Positions 1 to 12,838 of a stretch of DNA of 64,000 bases are shown one piece after another. The notes beneath the pieces were generated by a model. That model had not been told where the DNA came from. It did not search any database and saw only the letters and a program-made list of their open reading frames with translations. The position numbers and the translations under genes were made by a program. This stretch comes from Platerodrilus igneus (taxonomy: Eukaryota > Arthropoda > Insecta > Coleoptera > Lycidae), in contig JARFIW010001082.1 of NCBI GenBank assembly GCA_036346225.1, forward strand, positions 1,612,001 through 1,676,000, in the 5' to 3' direction. Every line of letters starts with the position of its first letter. The first letter of the stretch is position 1.

Positions 1-495
1 CTAAACAAACTTAAAACAAATGTTAAGAATAAGATCACTGATATACCTATTTAAAACTGTTAGCTAAGAGGAAGGTTTCCAAAAATCAATTGTTAAATTA
101 CCCGAATTTTAAATTTGCCTCTAGGTAATTGCAATATATTTTATTAGTACAAAACTAGAAGTATTAAATTCACATTAGTTGTGAAACACCAATATAGGAG
201 AACTACACAATTATGTTTTCGTTACAAATATATATAGACATTCTTAAACAAGAATTAAAAACCAAATACAGGACAACTTTCAAAAACTCATACACATATG
301 GAACCAAGCATCGTTTGGGTTTGGAGGTTGTCGGATTTCTGAGTTTCTTATAAATAAATTAGATTTGCAGTGTAAAAACAGGCACATATGTGTGCCCCAC
401 ACACATTAATTCACACACACAAGCACAGAAAAAACAGATATTCAATTAATATGTAAAAAAAATTTTTTATTATATGTATGTATTTTTAAAACATG

Positions 496-540
<45 letters not shown>

Positions 541-1180
541 AATAATTTTTATCACCGTGTAGAAGCTTTGGGAAGAGGTACGCTTTATTAAAAAACCGTG
601 GAGAATAAAAATTCATTCGTTTCATTAAAAATAAGAGATTTAAATTATTTACAAGACGCTTTATATAAAAAGAAGCAGTATTAAAATGCTCCACGTGTAA
701 TATAATTATTCCGCGTAAAGAAACAAATGGAAATTACGTGCAAAATTTATATTAATTAACTCAATTTTAAGTAACCGGTATTAAACAAAATGTACAGATA
801 ATAATTGAATATTTGATTAGGATTCACTAAAAATTAAAGGGTATTATTTTAATTGGAGTTAATTGAACCATTAGTAACATATAATATGTATAAAAAAGCT
901 TGTAAAAACCCAATAATATTCAAATCGTAGAAGTGTTATATAGAAGTATTATGTTTGAACACCTGCGTATTTTTAAAAGGCTCATTCTGCGTAAATTTGG
1001 CAGATAACAAATGGTTACAGAGAATCTTGGAGAAACCGTAGCTTAATAGTTACGGGAAATGCTAATAAGGTGGGTTATTTCACAGTCCACATGGACTGAA
1101 ATAATCGATAATAAAGAATATCAATTTGCACCAATAAGAACAGGGTAGATAGAGACAGATAATATGCGCAAGACCGAGAC
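1..1180. other. AT-rich stretch without recognisable gene
   Basis: No convincing coding exon, repeat end or RNA gene is seen here apart from a TA microsatellite near 502-535. The open frames present are short, low in complexity and run through the simple repeat. Confidence 0.5.
502..535. repeat. (TA)n microsatellite
   Basis: An uninterrupted run of alternating T and A, about 17 units long, lies in AT-rich non-coding DNA. Confidence 0.95.
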
Positions 1181-1189
1181 ACATATAGT

Positions 1190-1490
1190 AAAAGGCGTGA
1201 GTGGAGCAACGTCACGGTTGCGATTGGTTGAAAATAAGAGGCAAACTTGAGAGGTAAAAATAACATTTCTGTATAAAAATTAATTAGTTATTTCCAGACG
1301 CTGCGAGCCGTGTCGAAATTTCTGAGATTTAACTGGTGCGAGTGCAAATTGAATAAGAACCGACGCACAGGCTGTCGAGATGGGAACATAGTATACGAAA
1401 TTCTGGAAATTGTCCGTTTTGGGGACAAGACCGACAGACAGGCTAACCTCTATATATACCCGGGTTAATATGAGTTTAGCTCTCTTAGAT
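1190..1490 (+). promoter_or_regulatory. Promoter-like or LTR-like block with TATA box
   Basis: This block is richer in CpG than its surroundings. It holds a CRE-like CGTCACG and an inverted CCAAT box (ATTGGTTG) near 1,205-1,230, and a TATA-like TCTATATATACCCG near 1,450. The next 150 bases contain no long reading frame, and a donor-like AAG|GTAATA follows near 1,650. It could be a host promoter, a non-coding first exon, or an LTR of a worn retroelement. No partner LTR was found. No link to the MYSM1 gene 11 kb downstream can be shown. Confidence 0.25.
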
Positions 1491-2560
1491 TTTCGAATTG
1501 ATTCAATGCGTTAAACAGTGCTTTTTAGTTTTCCGATTTTGATTAAATAATTTAAACAGTTTGCTCGTATATTTTGGTGATTTAAAACAGTTTGTTCTTT
1601 ACGTGCTACAATGAATGTAATTTAGTGCACTTAGAAAAGAAGATACAAGGTAATAAAGTCTAGTATCACTGTACCAATTAGTCAAATTTGCAACGACAAA
1701 TGAATACACAAAAGTAGGCAGTTTTGGCGTATATTTGTGAAAGAAGTATGAATTTCTTTGCTATTTTTCGGGGGTGTTAATAATTAAATGATTCGTAAAC
1801 GTGTCTGGATCCACAAAACAAGCTTCTGATATACACAGATGAGTTCCGGAAAAGCACTGAAACAACTTTAGATGAATGGTGGTGTAGAAAATGTTTAAAA
1901 GCGACCAGTAATCCGAGGACGTAAACATAACCCAGTTGGATTGGTGTGATTAACAGAGGACGATGTACATTGGAGCCCGAGTACATTAACCTTCAGGTAA
2001 CTTATGCTTTGTTGTTCGATTTTTGATGTTTGGTGTGTGTTGAATAACTTCATAATTTATTTACTTAAAATGGACAGTAGTGAAATTGTACTAACAACAA
2101 ATTTTTAATTTTAAGGTGACATTTTCTTGTTTAAGTAGAAAGGGGTATTTAGTATTTATGTTCTGGATTATGATGAAAATTTGGGTATGTCTTTGAGCTC
2201 AATTAGACGAACCTGGTTAATTAACGTAAAGGGGTGGCAGATGCTCCCTTTGTACTCAGACTCAGGTCTGCCAATATATTGTTATATTAATTAGTAGGCA
2301 TCCTACAAGGACTTTAATTCTGGATGCACATTAAAATGATAACAGATTTAATCTTGAAATTTTCTGATACTGAAATTTTTGCTGAATTTTAATTTTGAAA
2401 TTTTAATGTATTGTGAATATTGATGTAAATAGAGTTAACGTTGATGTTTGTGGTAGGAATGTGTTTGTTTTTTATGAATGAGGATGAAGGTTTAACTAGG
2501 TGAGCAGCCGAGGCGGAAAAGAGCAAAGAGGCGAGTAACAGAAGAAAATGACGGACTAGT
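1491..2560. other. Non-coding stretch
   Basis: No recognisable gene. A short ATG frame of 12 codons starts near 2,070 (MDSSEIV...) in a fair initiation context. It has no support as the missing MYSM1 first exon because its splice phase does not fit the SANT exon. Confidence 0.4.
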
Positions 2561-2580
2561 TAAGTTAATAGCTTTTTGTA

Positions 2581-2690
2581 GGTTTCACAGCATTCTTGAC
2601 GCCCAATTCGTGAGGCTCGATTCTAATTAAAAAGGTTTCACAGCATTCTTGACGCCCAATCTGTGGGGCTCTAATGTTTTTTTTAAAGGG
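2581..2690. repeat. 53-base tandem duplication
   Basis: The string GGTTTCACAGCATTCTTGAC begins at 2,581 and again at 2,634, giving a period of 53. The tail of the second unit differs slightly from the first. No encoded function is evident. Confidence 0.85.
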
Positions 2691-2717
2691 CCAGTTCCGT
2701 GACCAAAGATTATACAG

Positions 2718-2719
<2 letters not shown>

Positions 2720-2790
<71 letters not shown>

Positions 2791-2955
2791 CATACATTTA
2801 TACAACAGCATAATAAAAAATCTACATTAATTAGTAGGTATTGTAAGCACGTGCACGCCCGCGCACGTGCACACACACAACACACACGTGCGCGCACACA
2901 CACAACACGCGCGCGCGCACACACACACAACACAAACATGTACTCGCACGCACAA

Positions 2956-2989
<34 letters not shown>

Positions 2990-2992
2990 TGA
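2720..2992. repeat. Compound TA / CA / CGCG microsatellite
   Basis: About 60 bases of (TA)n are followed by CA-rich sequence with GCGCGCGCGC and CACGTGCG blocks and then a second TA run. Almost the whole block alternates purine and pyrimidine, the composition that favours left-handed Z-DNA. Open frames crossing it encode only CV/YI repeats and are not genes. Confidence 0.9.
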
Positions 2993-2999
2993 TATGATA

Positions 3000-4440
3000 A
3001 CGTCGTACTCGGTGTTATGAACGTTTTACTTAACGCCACCGATCTATGTTTTCACTTCAATCTTACTACTTTTATTATTATGGCACGGCTAGCCCTTTTT
3101 AATCTACACAGAGTGCACAACGTTACGATGATGAATTTTCTCTTTTCCACCCCTTTATGATTACCTATTTGAATTGATAAAACGAAGTCAATTAATTTCA
3201 TATAATGAACGGAAATAATAATTACAATTTTTGAAATTCTTTAAATACACTTCTCAATCAATCAATATCATATGTATCACTTATCCCAAAATTTATATAC
3301 TTTGAATTCAATCTAAAGTCACCAAAAACTACACCCTTTTACAAAAAATCTGGAACGTTCTAGACCTCTTTATGATATATTACGTAAGTTTAACTTATGC
3401 AAATGTTTCTTGTTGACTTCATTACAAGTTTGGATAAATTGAATAAATTCAGTATTAAAAATTTAAATTGAAAATTATTTTAAAATAAATAGATCTGACC
3501 TGTGATATGTTGTTCGTGTTGTAGATCAACACCCCTTTGTTGTCTTCAATCGTCTACCAATGCTCTGCTTTGTTGAACCAATATTTGAGTACAGTTACCC
3601 CTTGTTTTCCAAAAATTACCTCGTGCTTCTTTATTTTATATGCCTTGAATCTCTTCCCTTAAATGCTTTCGACGCAAATCAAAATTGTACCAGAATTGTA
3701 CCAAAATTCGATTGGAATTGTCCCCTTAAAATCCAGAAGTATTATTGTGAACACAGACTTGAAATGTCCAGAATTATTGTCGACGCAAATTTGAAGCCCT
3801 ATCATTATAAATATTTAATTTAAATCAATTATACAAATTTTACTCACGTTTTCTATAAAAAAAATGGCAAAAACTCTTCGTAATTGTTGCACGATTTTCA
3901 CTGTAACTTGAACTTAATATTCTATTATACTTTATTTATTTTACGTGTGGATTTTTAGTGAACAGTGTCGCAGCTTCGACGTGCATCAGTTGTCAACTGA
4001 CTTGTGTTATCACTGCTCTGTGTTAAATAGCCTTTTCCCACTACATGTGGGCTGGGTTTTCAAGCAGTTCTGCAGATTATCTCAACCAACCAGGCCCTGT
4101 CTTCAACATTCCCTGCATTTTGAAGTGGTTTCGGATATAATTATTTTGAATTTCCCTGTAATGGTGTTTATGCTATTGATACCTTATTATTCGTTATCTT
4201 TGCCATACGTTGTTTTGTGTAGATATCGCCTTTTCGATAATTGTACAAAATAAATTATGTAACTTTAATGCTATTTTTGTTCATGTATTTTTGCATCTTT
4301 GAAACTGCATTTTCTTATCAAAATGCTTATCTTTTCAGCGTAATTGCATAAAGCTTTGTTAGTTTTTATCTACTCTACTGCGTATTTGTTTTGTAACTAA
4401 TTAGAACACTTCTCAACATATGTTTAATTACATGTACGAT
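3000..4440. other. AT-rich stretch without recognisable gene
   Basis: Frames of 87 and 102 codons at 3,560-3,823 and 3,945-4,253 match no family I know. They have the composition of translated AT-rich intergenic DNA and lack splice or start context. I see nothing functional here. Confidence 0.45.
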
Positions 4441-4690
4441 CATTTCTCTTCTGAATACGCATTCTATTGTTGAAAGATATTTTTACTGGCATTACTTAAA
4501 ATTAATATACAGAGTGTTAAATGCTTGCTATTTACATAATGTATGAATTACCTATTTTTCTGCTAAATACGCGTTCTATTATTGTAACATATGCTTACTT
4601 GCATCACTTAAATTTAATTACGGTCTATATACAGGGTGTTAAATGCTTGCTATTTACATAATGTACGAATTACCTATTTTTCTGCTAAAT
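4440..4690. repeat. 122-base tandem duplication with CAGGGTG-type motif
   Basis: GTGTTAAATGCTTGCTATTT occurs at 4,514 and at 4,636, a period of 122. The flanking text (TACATAATGTA, then TTTTTCTGCTAAATA) is repeated in both units. Each unit carries TATACAGRGTGTT, resembling the CAGGGTG ends of mariner-type elements seen elsewhere in the window. Confidence 0.8.
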
Positions 4691-4769
4691 AAGAGCAGTT
4701 TTCTGATTCCTATTGCTATTTATAGTTGCTATATGATCCATTCTACTCAATACACTCCTAAACAACCCC

Positions 4770-4797
4770 TAACACAGCAATATATATTGCTGTGTTA
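4770..4797. repeat. 28-base perfect palindrome
   Basis: The 28 bases from 4,770 to 4,797 equal their own reverse complement (TAACACAGCAA, TATATA, TTGCTGTGTTA). Degenerate repeats with TTTATGCTGTGATAT and CAGCCCCTACG follow to about 4,970. Confidence 0.85.
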
Positions 4798-4969
4798 ACC
4801 CCTGTTAGCCCCTTGTTATAATATTAATATTTAGCCCCGCGATTGGGTCGAGCATATTTATGCTGTGATATTCACAGCCCCTACGCTTGGGCGCGATATT
4901 TTTGCTGTGTTATTTTACCAGCCCCTACGATGAGCGTCATATAATATTTATGCTGTGATATAACTCTTA

Positions 4970-6403
4970 TATTACTCAAGCACTTGTAAAAATGTTAATT
5001 TATAAATCTCCTTGTCTCGACTAGGTGATTCAATTAAATAAAGCAATTCTACAATACACAGTATAATGATTAAATATTTACAACCTGTTTAAATATCTTC
5101 TCCTTTTTAAATTATTTACATCTGTCAGATTTTTAGAAAATGAAGCCAGCAAAACGAGATTTTTATTACATTTAGAGACTTTTTGAAACGTTTCAAGATG
5201 CTCATTACCTTTCATAAATTTATCCAATAAACCCCAGTTTGTCGGCTCTTACATTTTGAATTATTATCGAGATAAAAATAGTTTATAGAAATAAATTATA
5301 TCAAAATATACAATCTGAAGTAGTTCAGTATGTGCTCTGCATCCCCAAGAATTTTCGTGTCTAGTCTGAATGTTCTGAGTCTAATTTGAAGTCGACATCC
5401 AACCAAATTAGTATCCAAATCGTTATTGGTGAGTTTATTCTAATGAAAGGTTTTTCATTTCTGTAATAGAATATTTACCATTTCCAGAGATTATCAAATT
5501 GCTTTAACAGGCTGCATTCTCCAGAGTCTAGTATCCAAAATTGTATTTAAGATCGTAATTGATCGTTATTAAAAGTTTTAACAGGAGTCGTAACAAGATC
5601 TTTATTAGGATCGTTATTTAGAGCCCTGTATTATTTATTATTAGAAATGGTATAATTTCACTAAATCTGATCTACTTACGTCTTTAGAAGTACGGCTCGC
5701 TTGCAGAATTATACACTTTTTTAAAATAATTTTTACTTTAATTTACTTAACTGTTCATGTAAATATTTAGCACTTTCAAGTATAGTGACTGCCCAGTTTC
5801 AAAAGTATACTCACTCGTTCAATTGTCATCATATTTATAGGATCGGCCCCTTTTATTTGCGATTCGTTGACTCTTGTTATTTTGGGAAACTTTACCAATT
5901 GTGTAGTTCAATTGCATGAAGCGATGCTCAATTTGTCACGTAATTCATTATTATACCTCACATTTAATTCAGAAATCCCAGGAATCTTCGTTCAACAAAT
6001 CACATACTATTGTTGTTGGCTTTATTCTAATCTGAATGGTATAAATTTGGTGTTTGTTTATTTCCTAGTTAAATAGGATTTTTGAACAAATGTGATACTT
6101 TTATATCACGTACGCTTTTCAAATAATGCATAATTTCTGCCTGCCTTTATGATGATATATTAACACACTTTTGAACATTTATCTAGCCCATTCATACATC
6201 TTTTCCACTGATTTAATTTCAATGCTTTTCGTTACATTTTTAAATTCTTATCTTTGCTCGTAGCTACTTTTGGATATGCGTTTTAATCGCTTGTACTCCT
6301 ATATACAGTGTGCTCTCAACTAATAATATTTATAATGACCTATTTACTCTTCTAATATCTGTAATTATGTGCTTTTGTTGCTTGGGAGTTTCTTATATAT
6401 ATA
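4970..6403. other. Stretch without recognisable gene
   Basis: AT-rich DNA with no supported exon. A 69-codon frame at 5,867-6,076 shows no recognised domain. Confidence 0.4.
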
Positions 6404-7510
6404 TACAGGGTGAGTTTTTAGTGTGGCAACGGTCGATAACTCCGTTATTATAAAAGCTACGTAAGCCAAATTTGGAGGCACATTAGGCATGCCTAAAGTG
6501 CACATTTTAAAAATATTTGGAAGCATACAGGGTGTTTCATAATTCCAGGGCATATTAAACTTATATTTTTTTAAATGGAACACCCTATATATTATTACAT
6601 TTTTGAAAAGCCCATAAAAAGAGCTTTAATTTTATATCAAATTATATCTGTCTATTTTTTTAGTTTTTGAGATATTCAACTGTTTTTAGAAAAAATAACC
6701 CCGATTAGATACATTGCCACTGCACTAATACACAACTTATGTTAATTTTCAAGATGCAGAAAATTTTACCATATACTATAGTATATTTGTAAATATCACT
6801 TTTTTGAAATTTCTTCCCAGTATACAGGGCGTGTCAGGTTTCGCAAAATGCAATTTTTAAAATTTTTTTTAAATGGCACCCTACCAATTTTATTACTACA
6901 ATGGATAGTTCATTAAGTGTCCTTTCATTTTTGTTAAGCATTTCCTATACCTAAATCCATTACTTTCTGAGATATTTTTGATTTTCTTCAAATTTTATGA
7001 ATGTTTTTAATTTACATAACTAAAAATAACTTACTATTGGAGAATATTATAAAACAATTAATACATTTTGATTAACAATTAACTACACTTATCCAATAAC
7101 AATTTCAAAAAAGTGATATTTACAAATATACTATGGTATATGGTAAAAATTTCTGCATCTTGAAAATTAACATAAGTTGTGTATTAGTGCAGTGGCAATG
7201 TATCTAATCAGGGTCATTTTTTCTAAAAAACAGTTGAATATATCAAAAACTAAAAGGAATAGACAGATACAATTTGATATCAAATTATAGCTCTTTTTAT
7301 GGGCTTTTCAAAAATGTAATAATATATAGGGTATTCCATTAAAAAAAATATAAGTTTAATATGCCCTGGAATTATGAAACACCCTGTATGCTTCCAAATA
7401 TTTTTAAAATGTGCACTTTAGGCATGCCTAATATGCCTCCAAATTTGGCTTGCGTAGCTTTTATAATAACGGAGTTATCGACCGTTGCCACACTAAAAAC
7501 TCACCCTGTA
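6404..7510. mobile_element. 1.1-kb foldback element with TACAGGGTGA ends
   Basis: The left end reads TACAGGGTGAGTTTTTAGTG from 6,404 and the right end is its inverted copy ending CACCCTGTA at 7,510. The arms, about 6,404-6,825 and 7,090-7,510, are near-perfect reverse complements over more than 400 bases and enclose an unrelated centre of roughly 265 bases. TA runs flank both sides, so a TA target duplication is plausible but cannot be read unambiguously. No transposase is encoded, and frames such as 7,361-7,588 are arm sequence. The ends resemble those of non-autonomous IS630/Tc1/mariner-type elements. Confidence 0.8.
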
Positions 7511-7870
7511 TATACACAGGGTGCCCTATTTCTTACACTTTGTATGGGTAACTCTGTTATTTGTGACATTAGAGAAAAGGTTAAATAGGGAAAGTAGTGC
7601 AGTTTTTAATGCCGAGTTCAGCCATGAAGAAATAATTAACATACAGGGTGTAGCAAAAGCGTTATACCAAAATAACGAAATTTTGATCTTTTTTGTTTTG
7701 CTTCGTGGTTCATTTATTGTGATAGATACAGTAAAACGTTGTAGATGTTTTTTGCATTATTTTAAAAGGAGAATAAGATAAACTTATTTGTTTTTACATG
7801 GCTTTGGTCATGTTCGAGTAAATAAGTGCGGTTGTGTTTTTTTAAATGGAAACCATAATTGGCAGTAGTT
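7511..7870. other. Region with further CAGGGTG motifs
   Basis: CACAGGGTGCCCTAT lies at 7,514 and ACATACAGGGTGTAGC near 7,640. They suggest another short, worn mariner-type fragment beside the foldback. No coding function is seen. Confidence 0.35.
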
Positions 7871-7897
7871 CTGATAGAAAGACATTTTTTTCTCTTT

Positions 7898-8552
7898 TCA
7901 GTGATGTACTACAGTGTACATGTTCAACATAAAAATTTTTGAAAAAATTTTGTTTTTATGAAATACAGAAATTGGGATCATCAACCCACTCATCTGGTGC
8001 ATGTGATGGTTGTCAAGCAGGAATAAAGCCTTTTTTGGTTTATTAATATCCATTAAATGCTTTTTAACGGAAGGTATAAAGTAAGACCTAAAGCATTCTG
8101 TAAATAAATCTTTTGTCGTCCATCCTCTACTCGTCAATTTGTAAATAACAGGAAGTTCGGCGTTTTTAAATGCTCTATCACCAACAGTGACAGTTTATAG
8201 GATCCTAATGCATTGCAACAATACATAAAGATTACTCTGTTTTTGAAATTTTTCTTCCAGAAGGGGCCTTTTCGTCGGAATGAACTCAGGTATTATCTGG
8301 TAGTACTCTCCAAAATGCAGCCAACTCATCAGCATTATAGACCTGATCTGGTGTTAAGTTCATTTGAAAAACGAGTTGTAGAAATTTTTTATAACATGGA
8401 GCAACAACAGCATCATCATTTGAGACCCGTTCCCTGCAAACTTTCAAATATCTTATGCGATACCTGGATTTAAATTTGCACAACCATCCACTACTTGCTA
8501 TAAAGTTTTTTTCCAGCTGCCACATGCTATGAGAGGTACGACGAGCAGCCAA
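7898..8552 (-). pseudogene. Tigger/jerky-type (pogo superfamily) transposase relic
   Basis: Read on the minus strand, 8,552 to 8,286 gives the end of a CENP-B-type DNA-binding region (ASSGWLCKFKSRYRIR) followed by TPDQVYNADE, the first catalytic Asp block of Tigger/jerky DDE enzymes. From 8,137 to 7,898 come GWTTKDLFTECF and LFLLDNHHMH, the second catalytic Asp block. The two parts are in different frames with a gap between them, and the third catalytic region is absent. Pogo-superfamily transposases cut and paste DNA by a DDD/E mechanism. This copy is truncated at both ends and cannot be active. A domesticated gene is unlikely given the breaks. Confidence 0.75.
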
Positions 8553-8599
8553 ATCGAATACAAAATATCAGTTAAACAGACAGAACCGTAGTGGAGATT

Positions 8600-11500
8600 A
8601 ACAAACACCAACCAGCATTCATTAGTGGAATTTATATTTATATGAATCACATCAAGGAAACAATGTAATTGACCATGCGTCCGGGTTTTGGAATCTGCTG
8701 TCTGAATAAATTGCCGGTACGAATTTCTGGACCGTCCGTGTTATACTGTGTCCGTGTTTGCGAAATTATACTGTATATTACATATTATCTAACTTAATGG
8801 AAGTTGTTTTCGGCAAACAAAATTTATAAATTTCATATAGTTAAATTTTAAAAAAAGTCCTTTCTTTCATTTACAGTTACTGTAGGTTATAGTTTCACAA
8901 ATTTAATCATAAATACTTGATGAGAGTTTTTTGACTACAGCTAACTTACACATCACGAAAAGCCATTATTGTCTCCCTATATATACCGGCTTAGTGTCTG
9001 AAGAAATTTTATTTTATACAGCGTCCTTTCATGTGAAGACTCCGTAAAGTCACAGCGTTACTTAAAATGCTTTCTTTTAAAGAGGCATTGCATTACTTCA
9101 GTTGTTATAAAATTAAAATTAGTCAGGTGAAATTGCTTTCTAGAAGTATCGGGTATGTCGACAATTGTAAGTATGCACTTTCAGAGCTGCTACAATGGTC
9201 ACAGGCAGGCTGGCGATATACGATAGGGTACATACTGAGCGAATAGTCCCCTCGGAATGCAACTACTTCTCTTTGGCACACAAACGGACTTAAGGTACGA
9301 ATACTCTGATCATTTTTATACTTTCTATGGAACCTAGATAATTCTTTTTTTCTTTGGTTGATAACCTCGCCAGTGCTTTTTAGTTTTTTTACTCATGGGT
9401 GTGGTACAAATTACAGACTGTGGTGCTAAAATTTTATTTTCACGTATTAGTGCACAAAGTGATTACGTGATTGTTTTTCAGGTCACAATTAAGATAAACA
9501 GGAGCTCTCGTAATTTTACTTTCTTTAATTTAAGATGTAGGAGATCATAACGTCAACAAATTTTTCAATAGTTATAATCTAGATTAAGTTTAACGTTTGA
9601 TTACCTTCAGTTTAGGGTTACACTATTACTTTTAGTTAGTGCACTTAGGCTCAAATAAATTAGATTAACACATTCTGTTAGGTCTGCTTGAATGTGACCA
9701 TTTAAAAGCAGGTCACGGACGGCACTTTTAAACTTTCTGCAGGAGTATATATATATTCAGAAAGTAACTCATTATATAATTTGAAAATACAATATGAAAA
9801 CAAACGTTCAAATAATGTAGTCCTATAACAGAATGTCGTAAGTAAGCTCTTAAAATGTAGATTCAGTTTGTGAACATCATCTCTAAAGCTTATTTAATTG
9901 TTCAAATGCGAAGGATTTTTATTAATGACAATTTTCTGAAACGAGCATACCTTGGGGTAGGAGTGGTATTTGAAATCTAAGCTACAATAAAAAGGCCTTG
10001 AGAACTTAACCAACTTTAATAAATGAATTTAATAACATTGACACACTATGCAGCAGATCAACTTCAGGAAACGCCCGGTAAATTATGACCAATGCTCTAA
10101 TTAAACTTAATTCTATATCAAAATCCCTTTTATATAAAATGAAAAATACTAAAAGTAATTTAGATCCTTAAACATCCTGTGTAAACAGAAAAACGTCTTT
10201 CTAAAACTACTTTATGTAGATAACCTAAGTAATATTACCGACGGCAGGTGATGTAACCATTAGTTCATTTATTCAGGTGAACCAAAACAAGTTAATGCAG
10301 AAATCCCTTATACCGCATTCATAAATCTGAATGCACGATAAAACCCAATGTTTCTAACGAGGACAAAGCATCACACTTGCCATTTCGACGACGTAGTATT
10401 AAATTTATAGTATGATAACCGCAGTGTATTCTACGGCACCCTTCACAATTATGAATCGTAGTGATATTAGGTTATACTATTTAATAATATATTGAATGTT
10501 CTGATAAATCCTCAAACCAATAACATCAAGCTTGCAAATATAATTATATTAGATCCTACCTTAAAACATGTAATGGCAGGCACTTAACAGTATTTTACAT
10601 CACGTCACGGATTCACATCGCAGCTGCTAATCTATATGTCTAACTGCCACAAACCCCGACTCCGACTGCCCTTTCACATGACTCAAGTCCATCATGCACC
10701 CTAAGTTCACTCACCTCCTGTTATACTATTCTCAACGGATTGCAACGTAAACAAAGATTTATCTTAAATCTTATGCTACAAACACTTACCTTTTAATGCC
10801 ATAGGCGTAGATTATTATAAAATATAAAATAAATAAAGGGAATTGGTTTAATTATTATTAGAGCTATAAGCAGGGCCTGGTACAACCTCATGCATTAAAC
10901 GTCTAATTTGCATAGACATCCTACCCACGTCCTTATGACAATGTTTCATGTTTACGTCTACCTAATATAAATTTCATGCACACATTTTGAAGACATCGTT
11001 TATGCGTATATCAATAGCATCAAGGTGAGGATCATACACAACGTCACAATTATTTAATTTTGATAAAACCAATGAATTAGAAAGAATACTTTTAGTGTTG
11101 CCATTTAGTATATTGTTTATAAAAAATTTAAGTGAGCACCTTTCATCAAGTACCGCTAAAGTTTAAATACTACTCATGTTCTTATTTATGTATTGGTTAA
11201 GTGATATAGAGCAGCTGGAAAATTTACAGCCAGCTGAACTTTGCCCAAAAAAATTATTTTTTTGGCTTACATTATGTATTCATCCTTTTCTGTGTGGAAA
11301 ATAGAGACTTATTATTGTTATAATTAAAAAAATAGAAATGAGGTTTATGTATGTATTTTGCAATTATAAACTAACTAAGTACGGTAAATTAACTATGCAA
11401 TTGACTATTTAAATATCTAATATCTTCATGCCACAATTTTTGTTGAAATTATTGATTGGCTGTCGGCTGTAAGGGCACATCAAAGACGCATGCAAATAAT

Positions 11501-12838
11501 ATTATTTCTTTTGCTAGGATCCCATTAAGATCCAAACATGAGTTTTTGTAGGTTTGTAAATAAACACTTAAGAAATAATTAGGAATTTTTTGAAAATTTC
11601 TATTCATGATTTTTTATGTAAGTGTCTTTCAAAATTTTGAGATTGTAGATGAAAATAATAATTTTTCAAACGCACCCGTGTAATATATCAAATGAAAGCT
11701 TATCAAATTCTGAAGGCAATAGTGTTTGTTTCACTCACTTAGCTTTATTCTAGGCCAAGATACAAGCAAAATCGTGTGTTTGTACAGCGATTTTTCCTAA
11801 ATTTAGAAATACATTAAAACCAACCGTACGACATATAATATTAAATTCATAATTTGCCACCTGCTACTACTTAAACAAAGCAAAAGAAATAAGATATTGG
11901 GTGAAATCGGGTAAAAAATTAATTCAGATTTGGATCACTTGATGTGGGTTGACCCTTAAACAAAATTTGTCCTGAGAACTGTCAAATAGAAATGATGTTC
12001 TACTAAACAAATAATATTAAACAACAAATGCTTCGTCGATCTGATTACACTAATTCCTACAAATGTAAATGATGAATATTTTTATATAATGGTTACCCTT
12101 TGTGATACCTATGATAATTAGAGACCGAACATATGTTTCTAATCTGAGCCACTGGAAAAGCATCTAAATTCATAAAAAATTTGGAAGAACGAATGTAAAG
12201 CTGTTCTTTTTGTCATTTTTATGACACAAGACCAAGTATTACATGAATTATTTATGGACCAGGACTTTTTGAGTTTGATTCAAATGCTTGTGATAAGCAA
12301 CCGTATCTTTGACCTAGACCTACATTTGTCCAAATAACTGTGTGACTTGGTGTTTTCAAAACTGGACTTATCAATAAAGGGAATCTAATTCAAAATGGTT
12401 TAACATTCAGGTCTCTTTACAATGAATTTAGCTTTTAGCAATGTAATAAAAGGATTTTTTAGTAAAAAAGGAAACAAAACAATCGAAAACAAATTTTTCA
12501 TTTGTATCCTTTTTCTTAAATGATTGCACTCTGGCTAATGGCTGTTATATCACTTCACATATGAAAAATAGATGTTCATATATAATGGATTACGTAGATT
12601 TTTGTAGGACATCATAGTATGTCATGATACTTCTTTTGTTGATATGGTACATTATAAATCGATTATGTTTGAATTTGTAAGTTACTGCTGCTAATTTTCT
12701 GTCAACTATATTTATGCACACAATTAACTTTTTGTTAGTGATTATTTAATATTAAGATAGAAATTGTTGTTATTGAACATACAGCAATAATAAGGTTCTT
12801 GGGGACTTTACTATATCTGATTGTTAATATGCTTACAG
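8600..12838. other. 4.2 kb without supported gene, expected to hold upstream MYSM1 sequence
   Basis: The first MYSM1 exon with the start codon should lie here or further left, because the SANT exon at 12,839 begins mid-codon. I could not identify it. A 59-codon frame starts at 9,067 after a TATA-like CTATATATACC near 8,980 and has a donor-like CAG|GTGAAA inside, but it matches nothing. Sequence near 9,190-9,300 is slightly richer in G+C. No element ends were recognised. Confidence 0.4.

Noticed and set aside
1395..1420. Heat-shock element near GAAATTCTGGAAATTG
   Set aside because: The spacing of GAA and TTC units is wrong for a heat-shock element.
2070..2110. Short ATG frame (MDSSEIVLTTNF) as MYSM1 start
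   Set aside because: Its possible donor leaves phase 0, which does not fit the SANT exon acceptor.
2565..2969. 134-codon Cys/Val-rich minus-strand frame
   Set aside because: It is a translation of TA and CA microsatellites and matches no protein family.
3560..4253. Frames of 87 and 102 codons as small secreted proteins
   Set aside because: No signal peptide with a credible cleavage context, no family match, and codon content typical of AT-rich intergenic DNA.
7361..7588. 75-codon frame similar to one on the other strand at 6,365-6,583
   Set aside because: The similarity is explained by the inverted arms of the 1.1-kb foldback.
9067..9246. 59-codon ATG frame as the missing MYSM1 first exon
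   Set aside because: No similarity to known MYSM1 N-termini, and no donor in it gives the phase needed by the SANT exon with confidence.
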